NCBI RefSeq assembly: GCF_000143105.1
Contig: NW_014040801.1
Location: 1,060,559-1,124,558 of the forward strand
Length of the DNA: 64,000 bases
Source of the DNA: Grosmannia clavigera kw1407
Lineage: Eukaryota; Ascomycota; Sordariomycetes; Ophiostomatales; Ophiostomataceae
Direction of reading: 5' to 3'
Below, piece by piece: positions 21,744 to 31,370 of the stretch. The notes below the pieces were generated by a model. The model ran no database searches and was not told where the DNA came from. It worked only from the letters and a program-made list of their open reading frames with translations. The position numbers and the translations under genes were made by a program. Each line of letters starts with the position of its first letter. Position 1 is the first letter of the stretch.

Positions 21744-23343
21744 ATGACGGGCATCTACCGGCTGGCCGGCCGCGGTGCCAAACGGCTCTGCCTGAGGCCG
21801 GCTGCCGCTTCCGGCGCTTCTATTGGCGGCAATCCTGCGATGCTGTGCACACGGCCAGCGACGGCTGCACGACGGACATCCTCGGTGCTCCGCGCATTCT
21901 CGACGACGGCTCTGCGCGCCAACGCCTCGCCCTACGAGGGCCAGGAAACCCGACTTATCCCGGTCGGATCGGACTTTGAGCTGCCCAGCTCGGAAAGCCT
22001 GCTGTCGAGGCAGCTGCCCCCGGATGAGGCGACGTCGAAGCGGCCGCACCAGGACTCGGTCGAGGGCCGCAAAATCCGGCATTATACGGTCAATTTTGGG
22101 CCTCAGCACCCGGCTGCGCACGGCGTGCTCCGGCTGATCCTCGAGATCAACGGCGAGGAGATTATCCGGGCGGACCCGCACGTCGGCCTGCTGCACCGCG
22201 GCACGGAGAAGCTATGCGAGTACAAGACGTATCTGCAGGCGCTGCCGTACTTTGACCGGCTCGACTACGTGTCCATGATGACCAATGAGCAGTGCTTCGC
22301 GCTGGCGGTCGAGAAGCTGCTGAACATTGAGATCCCCCAGCGCGCAAAGTACATCCGCACCCTCTTTGGCGAGATCACACGCGTTCTGAACCACCTGATG
22401 TCGGTTCTGTCGCACGCCATGGACGTCGGCGCGTTGACGCCCTTCCTTTGGGGCTTTGAGGAGCGAGAGAAGCTGATGGTGAGTCTGTGCGATCGTCCGC
22501 CGCCCTGTCTTTTTTGCTGATCGGTCCATAGGAGTTCTATGAGCGCGTGTCGGGCGCCCGTATGCACGCGGCCTACGTGCGGCCCGGTGGTGTGCACCAG
22601 GACATCCCGATCGGTCTGCTCGACGACATCTACCAGTGGGCGACGCAGTTTGGCGACCGCCTGGACGAGACCGAGGAGATGCTGACGGACAACCGGATTT
22701 GGATCAACCGGCTGCAGGGCGTCGGCGTCGTGTCGGCTGCCGAGGCCCTGAACCTCTCCTTTACCGGCGTCATGCTGCGTGGTTCCGGCGTACCGTGGGA
22801 CATCCGCAAGGCGCAGCCGTACGACGCGTATGACCAGGTCGAGTTCGACGTACCTGTGGGCATCAACGGCGACTGTTACGACCGCTACCTCTGCCGCATG
22901 GAGGAGTTCCGCCAGTCGCTGCGCATCATCCATCAGTGCCTGAACCAGATGCCGGCTGGCCCCATCCGCGTCGAGGACTACAAGGTGTCACCGCCTCCGC
23001 GTGTCGCCATGAAGGAGAACATGGAGGCCCTGATCCACCACTTCCTGCTCTTCACCAAGGGCTACACCGTGCCGCCCGGCGACACGTACAGCGCCATCGA
23101 GGCGCCCAAGGGCGAGATGGGCGTCTACGTCGTCAGCGACGGCAGCGAGCGGCCCTACCGCGTGCACATCCGCGCCCCTGGTTTTGCCCACCTCGCAGGC
23201 TTCGACCACATCTCGCGCGGTCACCTGTTGGCCGACGCTGTCGCCATCATCGGCACCATGGACTTGGTGTTTGGTAAGTCCCACCGCGCACACATTTCCC
23301 CTCAGCCCTCTGACTAATCTTTGCAGGCGAGGTTGATCGGTAA
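21744..23343 (+). CDS. nuo-49: NADH:ubiquinone oxidoreductase 49 kDa subunit (NDUFS2)
   Basis: Three exons, 21744-22478, 22532-23273 and 23327-23343, 497 residues. The last exon codes only the final residues (GEVDR). All introns have GTGAGT/GTAAGT donors and AG acceptors. The N-terminal 50 residues are basic, Ala/Arg-rich and lack acids, as expected of a mitochondrial presequence. The mature part shows NFGPQHPAAHGVLR, RGTEKL, NHLMSVLSHAMDVGALTPF and RPGGVHQDIP, hallmarks of the 49 kDa/NuoD subunit that helps form the quinone site with PSST. It belongs to the peripheral arm of complex I at the inner membrane, matrix side. Divergent to RPC40. Confidence 0.97.
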
Positions 23344-24035
23344 TGACACGACGCGGACGAGTCGGGAGGGGTTTGTGTGTAGAGGAGCGGCCCACGACTG
23401 TGAATATAGCACGGAGAGATGTAGAAACATTCAAAACGTACCTCAATGGGACGTTATTCTTTTACTACGTTTTCTTTTTGCCTGGTTTAGAGATACGTGA
23501 CCGTGCAGCCACACATAGACCCGAGGCCTTCTGGAAAGCCGGTATATCCCTTGAGACAGAAGTTCTCTGTCCGAAACCTATGGTCTAGAGGTGACTTTCT
23601 GGTTTAACAATTTCTGCCCTGTAAATGAACCCAGTGTTGGCGCAGATACTCCTTCTGTTAGGCCACTTGTAGTTGAATTTGGGCGGGTTTAGCAGTTTAC
23701 GCTACTTTAATGAGACATACAACCGTTCTTCTTAACAGCTTTTATATGGCTTTAGACCGTTTGCAAAAGGCAGGTGCGACTGGGCAGCGCAGAGACGATA
23801 TCAAATCCTGCAAGTCGATGCCACCATTTCAGAGCATTAAAACGGTAAAGGAGAGACAACTGCACCCCATCGAAGACCGCTCCAAAGCAAGCTTACAAGA
23901 AAGCGGTGGCCATGTTGAAAATCATCGTCATTCATCACTTCTTCTCCTGGATTACGTATTCGCCAATCCTGTCTTTTTGCTTGTCATCATGCAATGCTGC
24001 ATCCAGTCTCGATCTCGTCCCTTCTCGCCTATTCA
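23344..24035. other. Convergent spacer, no gene seen
   Basis: About 690 bp between the 3' ends of the complex I gene (plus) and COQ6 (minus). It should hold both 3' UTRs. Short frames are present but none has a family-like sequence or clear splice sites. Confidence 0.5.
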
Positions 24036-25648
24036 TCACCGCGTCCCGCCGGCGGCCTGACGCATGAGAAAGGCCTTGACCGGTTGCAAGGCGTCGACGG
24101 CGCGCAGGCCCCACGATCGCAGCGGCACCAGCGGGCCGTTCTCGACCACATACAGCTTGTGCAGCTTATCGCAGACGCCCAGAAGCACGTGATTGGCTGC
24201 ATAACGTTCAGCCGGGTACGGCTCCAGCGACGAGCGCACGCCCAGGTCCTGGCCATGTGCCACGGCATAGGCGATTGCGCGTGCCAGGCTCTCGACGTCG
24301 CCCTGGCCCTGGTTGAGGCCCTGGCCGGCCAACGGATGCACCGTGTGGGCGGCGTCGCCGACCAAGGCCACCCGCTCGCCCACGTATGCGTCGGCGTGGC
24401 GCATCCGCAGCGGGAACGAAGCCACGGTGCCGGCCTGTACGCCGACGACATGGGGTGGCATGTCTGCCACATCCGGCACGCCTCCGCCCTCCTGCTGCAG
24501 CCGCCAGGCCACCTCGTCCACCTGCCCTGACGGCTGGCCGTGCAGGTATGTCAGTTCGACAGGCCGCAGCCGGAAAGCCGCATTGACCAGGGCCACAAAG
24601 TCGTCGGGCGCCAGTGATCGCAGCCGTGCCGCTCGCTCCGGCGTCGTCGACCAAACCAACGTCGCCAGCCGGCCCGGCAGCGGCAGCATGGCCACCGGAC
24701 CCGTCGGCAGAAAGCGCTGGTAGGCCGTCTTACGGCCAGCACCCAAGATGGCGCTGTCCTCGTCCAGCTCCAGCGTGGCCACGACGCCGTGCCGACCGTA
24801 ATACCAGCCACATGCCTCAATGTCGGCAAACGTCCGCACGGGGCTGTTGGCGCCGTCAGCACCCACCAACAGCCGTGCCAGCAACGTCTTGCCGCCGCTG
24901 ACCCGAACGGCCGGCCACTCAGACAGGTCTAGGCCATCATCCGCTTTACCGTACTCAATGCTGTCCACGCGCGCGCCGTCAAACACGGCCACGCCGCCCA
25001 GCTCGTCCAGCCGACTCAGTAGGCCTGCCGTCAAATTGCTGTTCTCCACCATGTACGCCACCGTCGATCCCGTGTCCGACGGCATTGTCGCTCCCACGGG
25101 CTGGTCAAAGGCAATGCGCGCCCCCGACACGCCGTCCCACACTCGCATCGCCTCGTACGCCTGCACACGCTCGCGGCGCATGTGGGTCCAAGCACCGATG
25201 CGGTCGAGGTAGCGCGCGGAAGAGGGCGTCAGCGAGCTGCAGCGGTTAGCAAACTTCTCTGGCGCCGGTGAGTAGGCCCGCAGTTGGTCGAGGTCCTGGG
25301 CCTCCACAAGCGCCAAACGAAGTCCAGCTGTGACCGGGTTTGCGCCTGGAAGAGAGGACGATTGCGCTGGTCAGCGGCACGGCCCATTCATGTAGATGCC
25401 GCAAGAGAAACATGCGGGAGGCTTGGGTACTAACGCAAGGCCGTCAAGAGGCTCAGACCGGCCGGTCCGCCGCCAACACAGACCACGTCATAGATGTCAT
25501 CCGCTTTGGCTGTCCCAGCATTTCCTGCTGCGCTGGCAAACTGCCGTCGGTACTGCCACAATTGGCCCTGTCGCTGTCCATTTATTTCAAACTGCCGCGT
25601 GCAATTCCGGCGAACAAAGCGCGCCGTTGTCGTTCGACCGAACATCAT
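24036..25648 (-). CDS. COQ6: COQ6, ubiquinone biosynthesis monooxygenase
   Basis: Two exons, 25648-25435 and 25345-24036, 507 residues. The intron (89 bp) has a GTTAGT donor and TTCCAG acceptor and rejoins SLLTALRANPVTAGLRLALV. I start at the double ATG (25648); the frame upstream uses GTG. The basic N-terminus without acids is a mitochondrial presequence. FAD-dependent aromatic hydroxylase signatures follow: DVVCVGGGPAGLSLL (dinucleotide loop), VGADGANSPVR (DG motif) and VALVGDAAHTVHPLAGQGLN (second FAD motif). Coq6 hydroxylates C5 of the quinone ring in coenzyme Q synthesis, taking electrons from ferredoxin, at the matrix face of the inner membrane. Confidence 0.95.
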
Positions 25649-26063
25649 TTTGTTCTTCCGGTGTCGTGACACTCAACACGAGTTGAAAGCCGTGAAGTTG
25701 AATCACTTGCGGATTTTCATTGGGTGGAGCTTACCATATAATTGCGGGGCTCTCTCGCATGATCATATGAGTTTCCCTACCAACAACAAGTATTATGAGC
25801 CAGTGCGAGTAGAGAATCATTTTCTTCTCACTTTCCTTCATGACAACATTCTCACCTCATCAATTAGGAACACGAGAGGAACAAATAAAATTATAGACTT
25901 AACAAACATCATGCCAAACAGCGGACAACTAAAATTAATTACAAGAGTAGCAGAGCTCCATCTCTTTGCAAAGTACAATCTTGCTCTTCCTCGGATTGTA
26001 TGTTGCAGCATGCGCTTGGTTACGCCGCTATACCAATCAAATTGTTACAAAGCAATGTATGCC
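25649..26063. other. Intergenic, no gene seen
   Basis: About 415 bp, AT-rich, between the COQ6 start and the stop of the eisosome gene, both minus strand. It should hold the COQ6 promoter and the 3' UTR of the eisosome gene. A plus-strand frame of 194 codons crosses it but begins antisense to COQ6 exon 1 and resembles nothing. Confidence 0.5.
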
Positions 26064-27165
26064 TTATTTGATGGTTAGAGGATCCTGCCGGCTTTCAATG
26101 TCGTTGTCCACAAATGTCCCTTTGCCCCGGTCGTCTGCCTTGTCCCGGAAGCCCCCGCTGCTGACAGGACTAACACTGTCCCTGTATTTCTTGCCGCCAC
26201 CCTGGACGTAGTTCTGGCCCGAGGCACCAGCCGTACTACTCTCAAAGTCGCCCGTCTCCGGCTTCCAGTCGCGGAGGTCGTCCTCGGCATCGTTGAGGAT
26301 CTGGCGCGCCTGCGCGGTTGCCGTATACGGCGGACGAGTATCCCCTGGCACAACAGGCGTGTCGTCAAGCAGTCTAAGCAGGCGCCGCCCGTGTCGAGCA
26401 AGAACAATCTGCTTCTCTCCCCGTTCGATGATCGCCGCAAACTCAGCCTCATATGCCTCCTTCAGTTTCTGGCGAGTCTGGGCCGGGTCAGCGCGCTCAA
26501 CATGCAGAATAGAGAAGTAGTAGGATGTGAGATAGGGCCTACTATATTGGACAACTGAGCCTCAGCGACGAGGTTTTCAGCCTCGGCGCGGACGAGCTCC
26601 TGCTCGAGCACCACGAGGCGAGGACTGTCAGACTCCCTGCTCTTGATCTTTGCGATCTCATCGGCGATCTTGGCCTTGCTATCCCGGCTCGGCTGCACGC
26701 TCTTCTCCGTGTTACGGATCACCTTCAGGATGTCGCGGCTTTCGTCAATGGCATGGGCGTATGAGTCCTCGTGGTCGCCAATCTCCGAGAGAACCACGCC
26801 AACCTTGTCGCTGACGTCGGAAATGGCATCGTCACCCGTCTGTTCGCCCCACTCGGACAGCTGCGTCGCGATAGAGACGCGCTCACGGCCAGCCGTCTCG
26901 TGAGCTGTGACGAGCGTGTTCTCTGACTTTATGAGGCGGTAGAGCCTCTTCGAGAGCTCTGGTTGCGTGGTGCCGCGCAGGGATGGAAACGAAAAGCCAC
27001 GACGACCTCCCGAGGCGCTGCCGCCATTCGAGCTCGAAGTGTTTTTACCCGAGCGGATCGAGATGGAGCGGTTCCTGCGAGCCAAAGGTCAGATACAGCT
27101 CGAATTTCAGAAACAAACACTAACATGACGTACTGCTCGGAGCTAATCCGAGGCAGCCAGCCCAT
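26064..27165 (-). CDS. Eisosome core protein, PIL1/LSP1 family (PilB-like)
   Basis: Exons 27165-27134, 27074-26543 and 26477-26064 in my preferred model, 325 residues. Exon 3 joins through a GTAGGC donor and CCCAG acceptor to give EAQLSNITRQKLKEAY, a family signature. The first exon is uncertain: the model given starts MGWLPRISSEQ with a GTACGT donor and a 59-bp intron, while an ATGAT exon near 27269 with a GTGAGT donor and a longer intron is also in phase and gives MMNRSISIRS. The BAR-domain core (KRLYRLIKSENTL, KSVQPSRD, VVLEQELVRAEAENLVAEA) bends and coats the plasma membrane at furrow-like eisosomes. The divergent N-terminus and core place it with the PilB-like paralogues rather than canonical Pil1. 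Phosphorylation by Pkh-type kinases is expected for the family. Confidence 0.88.
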
Positions 27166-27713
27166 GTCTTGCAAAGGAGCAGGAAAAAGGAGTGAGACTG
27201 AGAAAGTAAAGACGACAAAACACAAATTGCAGAAAGAGAGAGCTGTGGTTGTCGCATGCACTCACATCATCCTGACAAACTTGAACTGGTAAACACAATC
27301 GTCTCAAGGCGTCTATGGCAGTATATGGTTGGGGAGCTAGTTGACCAATAGCTCCTTCCCAGAACTTGGGTATGTTACAATCCTTCCAAATATGTCAGGA
27401 GAGATCGAATCAGGAAGTGGCGGATGCTGCGGGAAACGAATGAACAAGACGGTTGGAAATAATAAAGCAACAGTGGAAGTAATAATGCAGAATGACTCTG
27501 GCCAAGTAAAAAGAATACTTTTATGCAATAGCTCGATAATTCAATTCTTTACAAATGTTCTCTTATACAAAGGATCCTGATGGCGACAAGGTATGCTATG
27601 ACATCATAGCGCCCCGCCACCATATCGTCATCCGCTAGTAATCTATACTCCCCGTGTGTGAGACACTGTAGACTCAGCATTCCCCCAAAGCATACTAACG
27701 CCTCGCTCCTGTT
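27166..27713. other. Intergenic, no gene seen
   Basis: About 550 bp between the preferred eisosome start and the stop of a small minus-strand gene. It may contain an alternative first exon of the eisosome gene near 27269. Otherwise AT-rich, with short frames only. Confidence 0.5.
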
Positions 27714-27959
27714 TTAGTACCGTAATTGTGACAGCTGTCCTTCATGACCAATGCCTGAGTGATAACTCGTAGTACTCATACGTGGGGCAGCCGTTCGGTG
27801 GACGGACGAGTAGCTGGAACGTCCATAGACCACTTGAGCCGGCACAGCAATGCGACGCGGGACAGATACGCCATAATGCTGGTGGTGCCCATGGTGATGC
27901 CGAGCGGGAATGATCTCCTCGCGGTAGTAGTAGTTGGTGCGAAATGCAGGAATACACAT
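27714..27959 (-). CDS. Small His/Tyr/Ser-rich hypothetical protein
   Basis: A possible single-exon gene of 81 residues starting at an ATG in good context (GCCAAAATGTG). Composition is unusual: a YYY run, a His-rich block (ARHHHGHHQHY) and a Ser/Tyr/Arg-rich end (VVYGRSSYSSVHR). I recall short fungal proteins with a similar His-rich to GRSSY layout but no function. The frame is open further upstream to 28121 without an ATG that improves the case. It might bind metal through the histidines; this is only a guess. No neighbour gives context. Confidence 0.4.
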   Translation of the reverse strand: MCIPAFRTNYYYREEIIPARHHHGHHQHYGVSVPRRIAVPAQVVYGRSSYSSVHRTAAPRMSTTSYHSGIGHEGQLSQLRY

Positions 27960-28071
27960 TTTGGCGTGGCAGACAGGATATGGCGGGTGTGTGGACGTGT
28001 GCAGCTGCTTTTGGATAAACTGACTCTTGCTGTGATCCTGTGGTGGTGGAAAAGGATGGGAGAAACGCTGG

Positions 28072-28395
28072 CTATTTATTGACCGGACTAGCCGCCAGTT
28101 CGCAATTATCCTCATCTCCAATACGACAAGGCAAGTCAGTTACCCGGCCATTGTCTGTCATTTCAACCCCGTTTAGCCTTGCATCCTCTGCCTTCTCGCG
28201 TGCCAAGGTCGCCGTAAGACGATGCAGAGAAGCCCTTCTGACATGTGGTGGTGTGGGTGACGTCGGATTGGGGTTTAGCACGTCGCCTATCCTTGGGGGC
28301 TGAGCCTCGCCAGGTGATACTATTCGTGGCAGCGTCTGAATCAGCCACCTAGTGGCCTCGACCGGCTTCCGCCCATTCTCGATGATGGCTGCACG
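28072..28395 (-). CDS. Probable 3' exon of a hypothetical gene
   Basis: An open exon of 107 codons plus stop that begins after a plausible acceptor (GTATGTCAG) and reads RAAIIENGRKPVEATRWLIQ, then a Pro-rich stretch and an Arg/Leu-rich helix. The sequence looks protein-like on composition, but I could not fix the 5' exon: candidate ATG codons at 28400-28570 give either stops or weak donors. No domain is recognised. Treat it as a partial hypothetical gene. Confidence 0.35.
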   Translation of the reverse strand, partial: RAAIIENGRKPVEATRWLIQTLPRIVSPGEAQPPRIGDVLNPNPTSPTPPHVRRASLHRLTATLAREKAEDARLNGVEMTDNGRVTDLPCRIGDEDNCELAASPVNK

Positions 28396-28724
28396 CTGAC
28401 ATACACTACATCAGGAGACATAGGCCAGCTGAAGGCAGTCAACTCGAACCAGTTTAGGGCCGACTATTGGCGAATAGCAACACCTTCGTATTTGACGAGT
28501 TACTTCAATGGAAGATCTAGGAACGTAGTGATTTGTAGGCCTCTCATCTTTTAGGATTCATTTGTGTTTGTATTTCGTCTCCCATTTTCTGCCCATGCAG
28601 CTCGGGTTTCCCTATGTTCGATACCTACTGCTTTTTCAGTCGCTTGTCCTCGTATAATCCCTCTCCTCGATTTGATGTTACATTGATCAGAAGCCATATA
28701 AAAGGAAAAACCCACGTTCCCCAT
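28396..28724. other. Intergenic, may hide a 5' exon
   Basis: About 330 bp between the hypothetical exon and the OST1 stop codon. It may contain the first exon of the gene ending at 28072. Nothing else is seen. Confidence 0.4.
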
Positions 28725-30311
28725 CTATTTCCTGGCAAACTTCAGATCCACAGTTCCAATCAGCCAGGCTGTCGCAAACACGGCGAGTGCGCTGGAAAAT
28801 ATGATGACCGGCTTGCGCAGGCTGGACAACAGCGTGTATTCGTACGAGACGACGACCTCCCGGTCCCGAAGGTCATCCACCAGATTGTGCGCCTCAATGA
28901 CCAGTGCCGTCCGGCCCAGGGTGTCCAAAAAGGTCCTGTGCAGCGTCACTTCCGACTTGTCGATCGAAGTGGTCGGGATGGAGGTATAGTACTTGACGTT
29001 CCTGTGCCGAATGTTAGTGCGCACGTTTTACTTTTACCGGCGAGCTTCACGATCTCGGGGCGGGTGGGGACTTACTCGGCTCCCTCAGGTAGTATAATCC
29101 GAAGCCGCACCTGCTCATATCCAACTCCTTCGACCTGCTTGGGACCCTCCAGGAAGGGCACCCTGAGGACATAGCTATCACCAGCGAGGCGGCGCAAGAA
29201 CGTCTTCGCATCAGCGTTCCAGCCGATGGTAAAGGGAAACTTCCATCCTCCGAAGACGGGGTAGCGTGGCTTGATCTCCAGGACTGCCTCCCGCTTGTTG
29301 GACCGGAACCGGGACGTGGACACATTGCCGATCACATCTGTGTAATACGCATCTGCGCTGCCTAGACGCAGCGGGAACTTCAACTCCTTGAGTGCCGACG
29401 TCGCTGGGTTGTAAAACTGCGACTGCGCCCACTTGACGCGGTTGAACAGAGTCGACAGGTTGGCGCCGCGGTTCAGCAGCGTGTAGCGCTCTTCAAACGC
29501 CACATTGCCTCCCCAGTGGCTGACCTCAATATCGCGCTCCAGCCGGGCCACGTGGTTGACGGGCTTGGTGAACTCAAAGCGCACCTCCACGGGCAGCACA
29601 GCGCCGGCCGGCTGCTCGTCAAAGGGGCCGTACGTCAGCTTGGAGCCCTGCTTCTGCGGCTGGTCCTTGCCGTCGATAGCCGCAAGCTTGGTGTAGTCGG
29701 GCACATCGGTGGACGCGAACTTGACCTCGGTCTTCTGTTTCGACGTGGTGTAGGCTGACGGGACGTAGGCAGAGAAGCTGTAGACCAGGTACTGCTTGTC
29801 GTCCTGGGCAATCAGGGCGGGCAGCGGCCGGAAGTCGCCGATAACGTAGTAGGTGATGCCGAGAGTCTGCTGTGCGCCTGCCGCCAGCGGCTTCGGAAGG
29901 TTGATGCGGTAGTACTGGACGTCACTGGACAGGGAGAAGGAAGAGCTTGTCAGCCAAGGCGAACCACCACCGAACGAGCACAGGATGCAGGCCAGGCCCT
30001 CACCTCTCTGCGTCGACCTCCACAGCTTCCGCGACAAAGGCACCAGCACTCCCTTCCTTCCGGTCCTTCACCTCGAAGCCGCCAATGTGGGCTGCCTTTG
30101 CGGTTGGGAAGGGCAGGTAGTATTCATCTTGCGGTTTGCTGTCAATGTTCTCAATCACGACATTGATCGTCTCCTTGACAAAGCTTTTCTCGAGCGACAG
30201 CACGTGTACCAGATTGGCATTCTTGAAGACCGGGAACGGGACAAATGCTGCAGCGACAGAGGTTGAGAGGGCGAGCAGCAGCGCCGGCAAGGCTCCTGGA
30301 GTCAAGCGCAT
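28725..30311 (-). CDS. OST1: OST1, oligosaccharyltransferase subunit (ribophorin I)
   Basis: Three exons, 30311-30004, 29924-29076 and 29001-28725, 477 residues, with GTGAGG and GTAAGT donors. A signal peptide (MRLTPGALPALLLALSTSVA) leads into a lumenal domain with family segments such as LPFPTAKAAHIGGFEVKDR, YYLINLP-like YYRINLPKPL, EVSHWGGNVAFEERYTLLN and KPRYPVFGGWKFPFTIGW. A single membrane span near the end (PVIIFSSALAVFATAWLIG) is followed by a short tail with Lys residues (KFARK). Ost1 is part of the ER complex that transfers the lipid-linked glycan to Asn in nascent chains. It is divergent to hexokinase across about 1.06 kb. Confidence 0.96.
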
Positions 30312-31370
30312 CGTCGGGGCGGAGCTCAGAAGCAGAGCTGCTCGTCAATGAGCTGCTTGATCCTACGGCAAAGATGAGTAGGAGTTGCGGTCACCAGAAT
30401 GGAGAGCAGAAGGGAACGTGGGGAAGGGGGAGAGGTAAACAACGGTTGGTTCGCTGGTCGGACCGTTATCGTGGTGCGCAGGTGGGCAACGAAGCTCGAA
30501 AGGCCACACACCAAAACTGCACAACACCGTGTTCTCAGTTTCTCAGAGCCGCTGTCAAAACCGGCTCCGCACGTAATAGCTTACGTAGCCAAAGCTCCTC
30601 CCTCTCCTGGTCCGTGCACAGATAGGCAAGCCACAGTCTGGAAGGAGTGTGGCTGGTCCTGACTTGGAACTCTCGGCTTTTTTTTCGCACTCTTGGCTAT
30701 TACGGGGATCCGTCAACAGCGCATACACTTTCCTAGATCTGCAGCCTGCCCCTCTCGGCAGCCATGTTGTAAAGCTCGCTGTATCTTTTGCGCATCACGC
30801 ATGAAGTCGTCCTCTAATCATATGATCCTGATTCGGCTTGAGTAAGAGTGCGCCGAACATAACAACGGCTGCGACTTCCTTGCTACCCGTAGCTTCCTTC
30901 CCCTTTGAGTCCTTTTTCGCGTCGTATGTCGTCTTCCCATACGTAGATAAAATCGAGCCGCCACGGGATCGTATTGGGGGCCCTAGAGACGAATTCGCCC
31001 TGAGCAGAAAAACAGCTCAGCACACTAGACGGAGAAATTCTCGCAATTGCTCAAAACGTGCGGCGATTGTAGACCCTTGTCCTCGCCTGCATCTGGGCCA
31101 GACGATTGGCCTGACAGAGCACGGCTTATATGGTCTCGAGTTCCAACGGCATTTCCCCTTGGCTCGTATGTAGCTTGCAGCTTCGCAGCTTCCCCACCGA
31201 CTAACAGTCTATTTTTACCCCTCTCTTTTGACTCTTTCTCTCTTCTCTCCGTCACTCGTCTTTTCGCCAGCTGAACAGGTCTTCCACTGAGCAACAGAAC
31301 GTTCCGACCTCCTCCTACAGCTTTTAGTCCACCGGGCAGTTCGGCTCGCGCATCACACAGCACCGTCAAT
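30312..31370. promoter_or_regulatory. Divergent promoter OST1 / hexokinase
   Basis: About 1.06 kb with no convincing exon. The hexokinase side (31195-31270) is a pyrimidine-rich tract with several TCTTT and CTCTC words, the usual form of core promoters of strongly expressed genes in filamentous fungi. The rest holds short frames only. Confidence 0.5.

Noticed and set aside
25494..26078. Plus-strand frame of 194 codons
   Set aside because: It begins antisense to COQ6 exon 1 and crosses an AT-rich spacer, with no motif or splice support.
28614..29174. Plus-strand frame antisense to the OST1 3' end
   Set aside because: It mirrors OST1 exon 3 and its intron; no independent motif.
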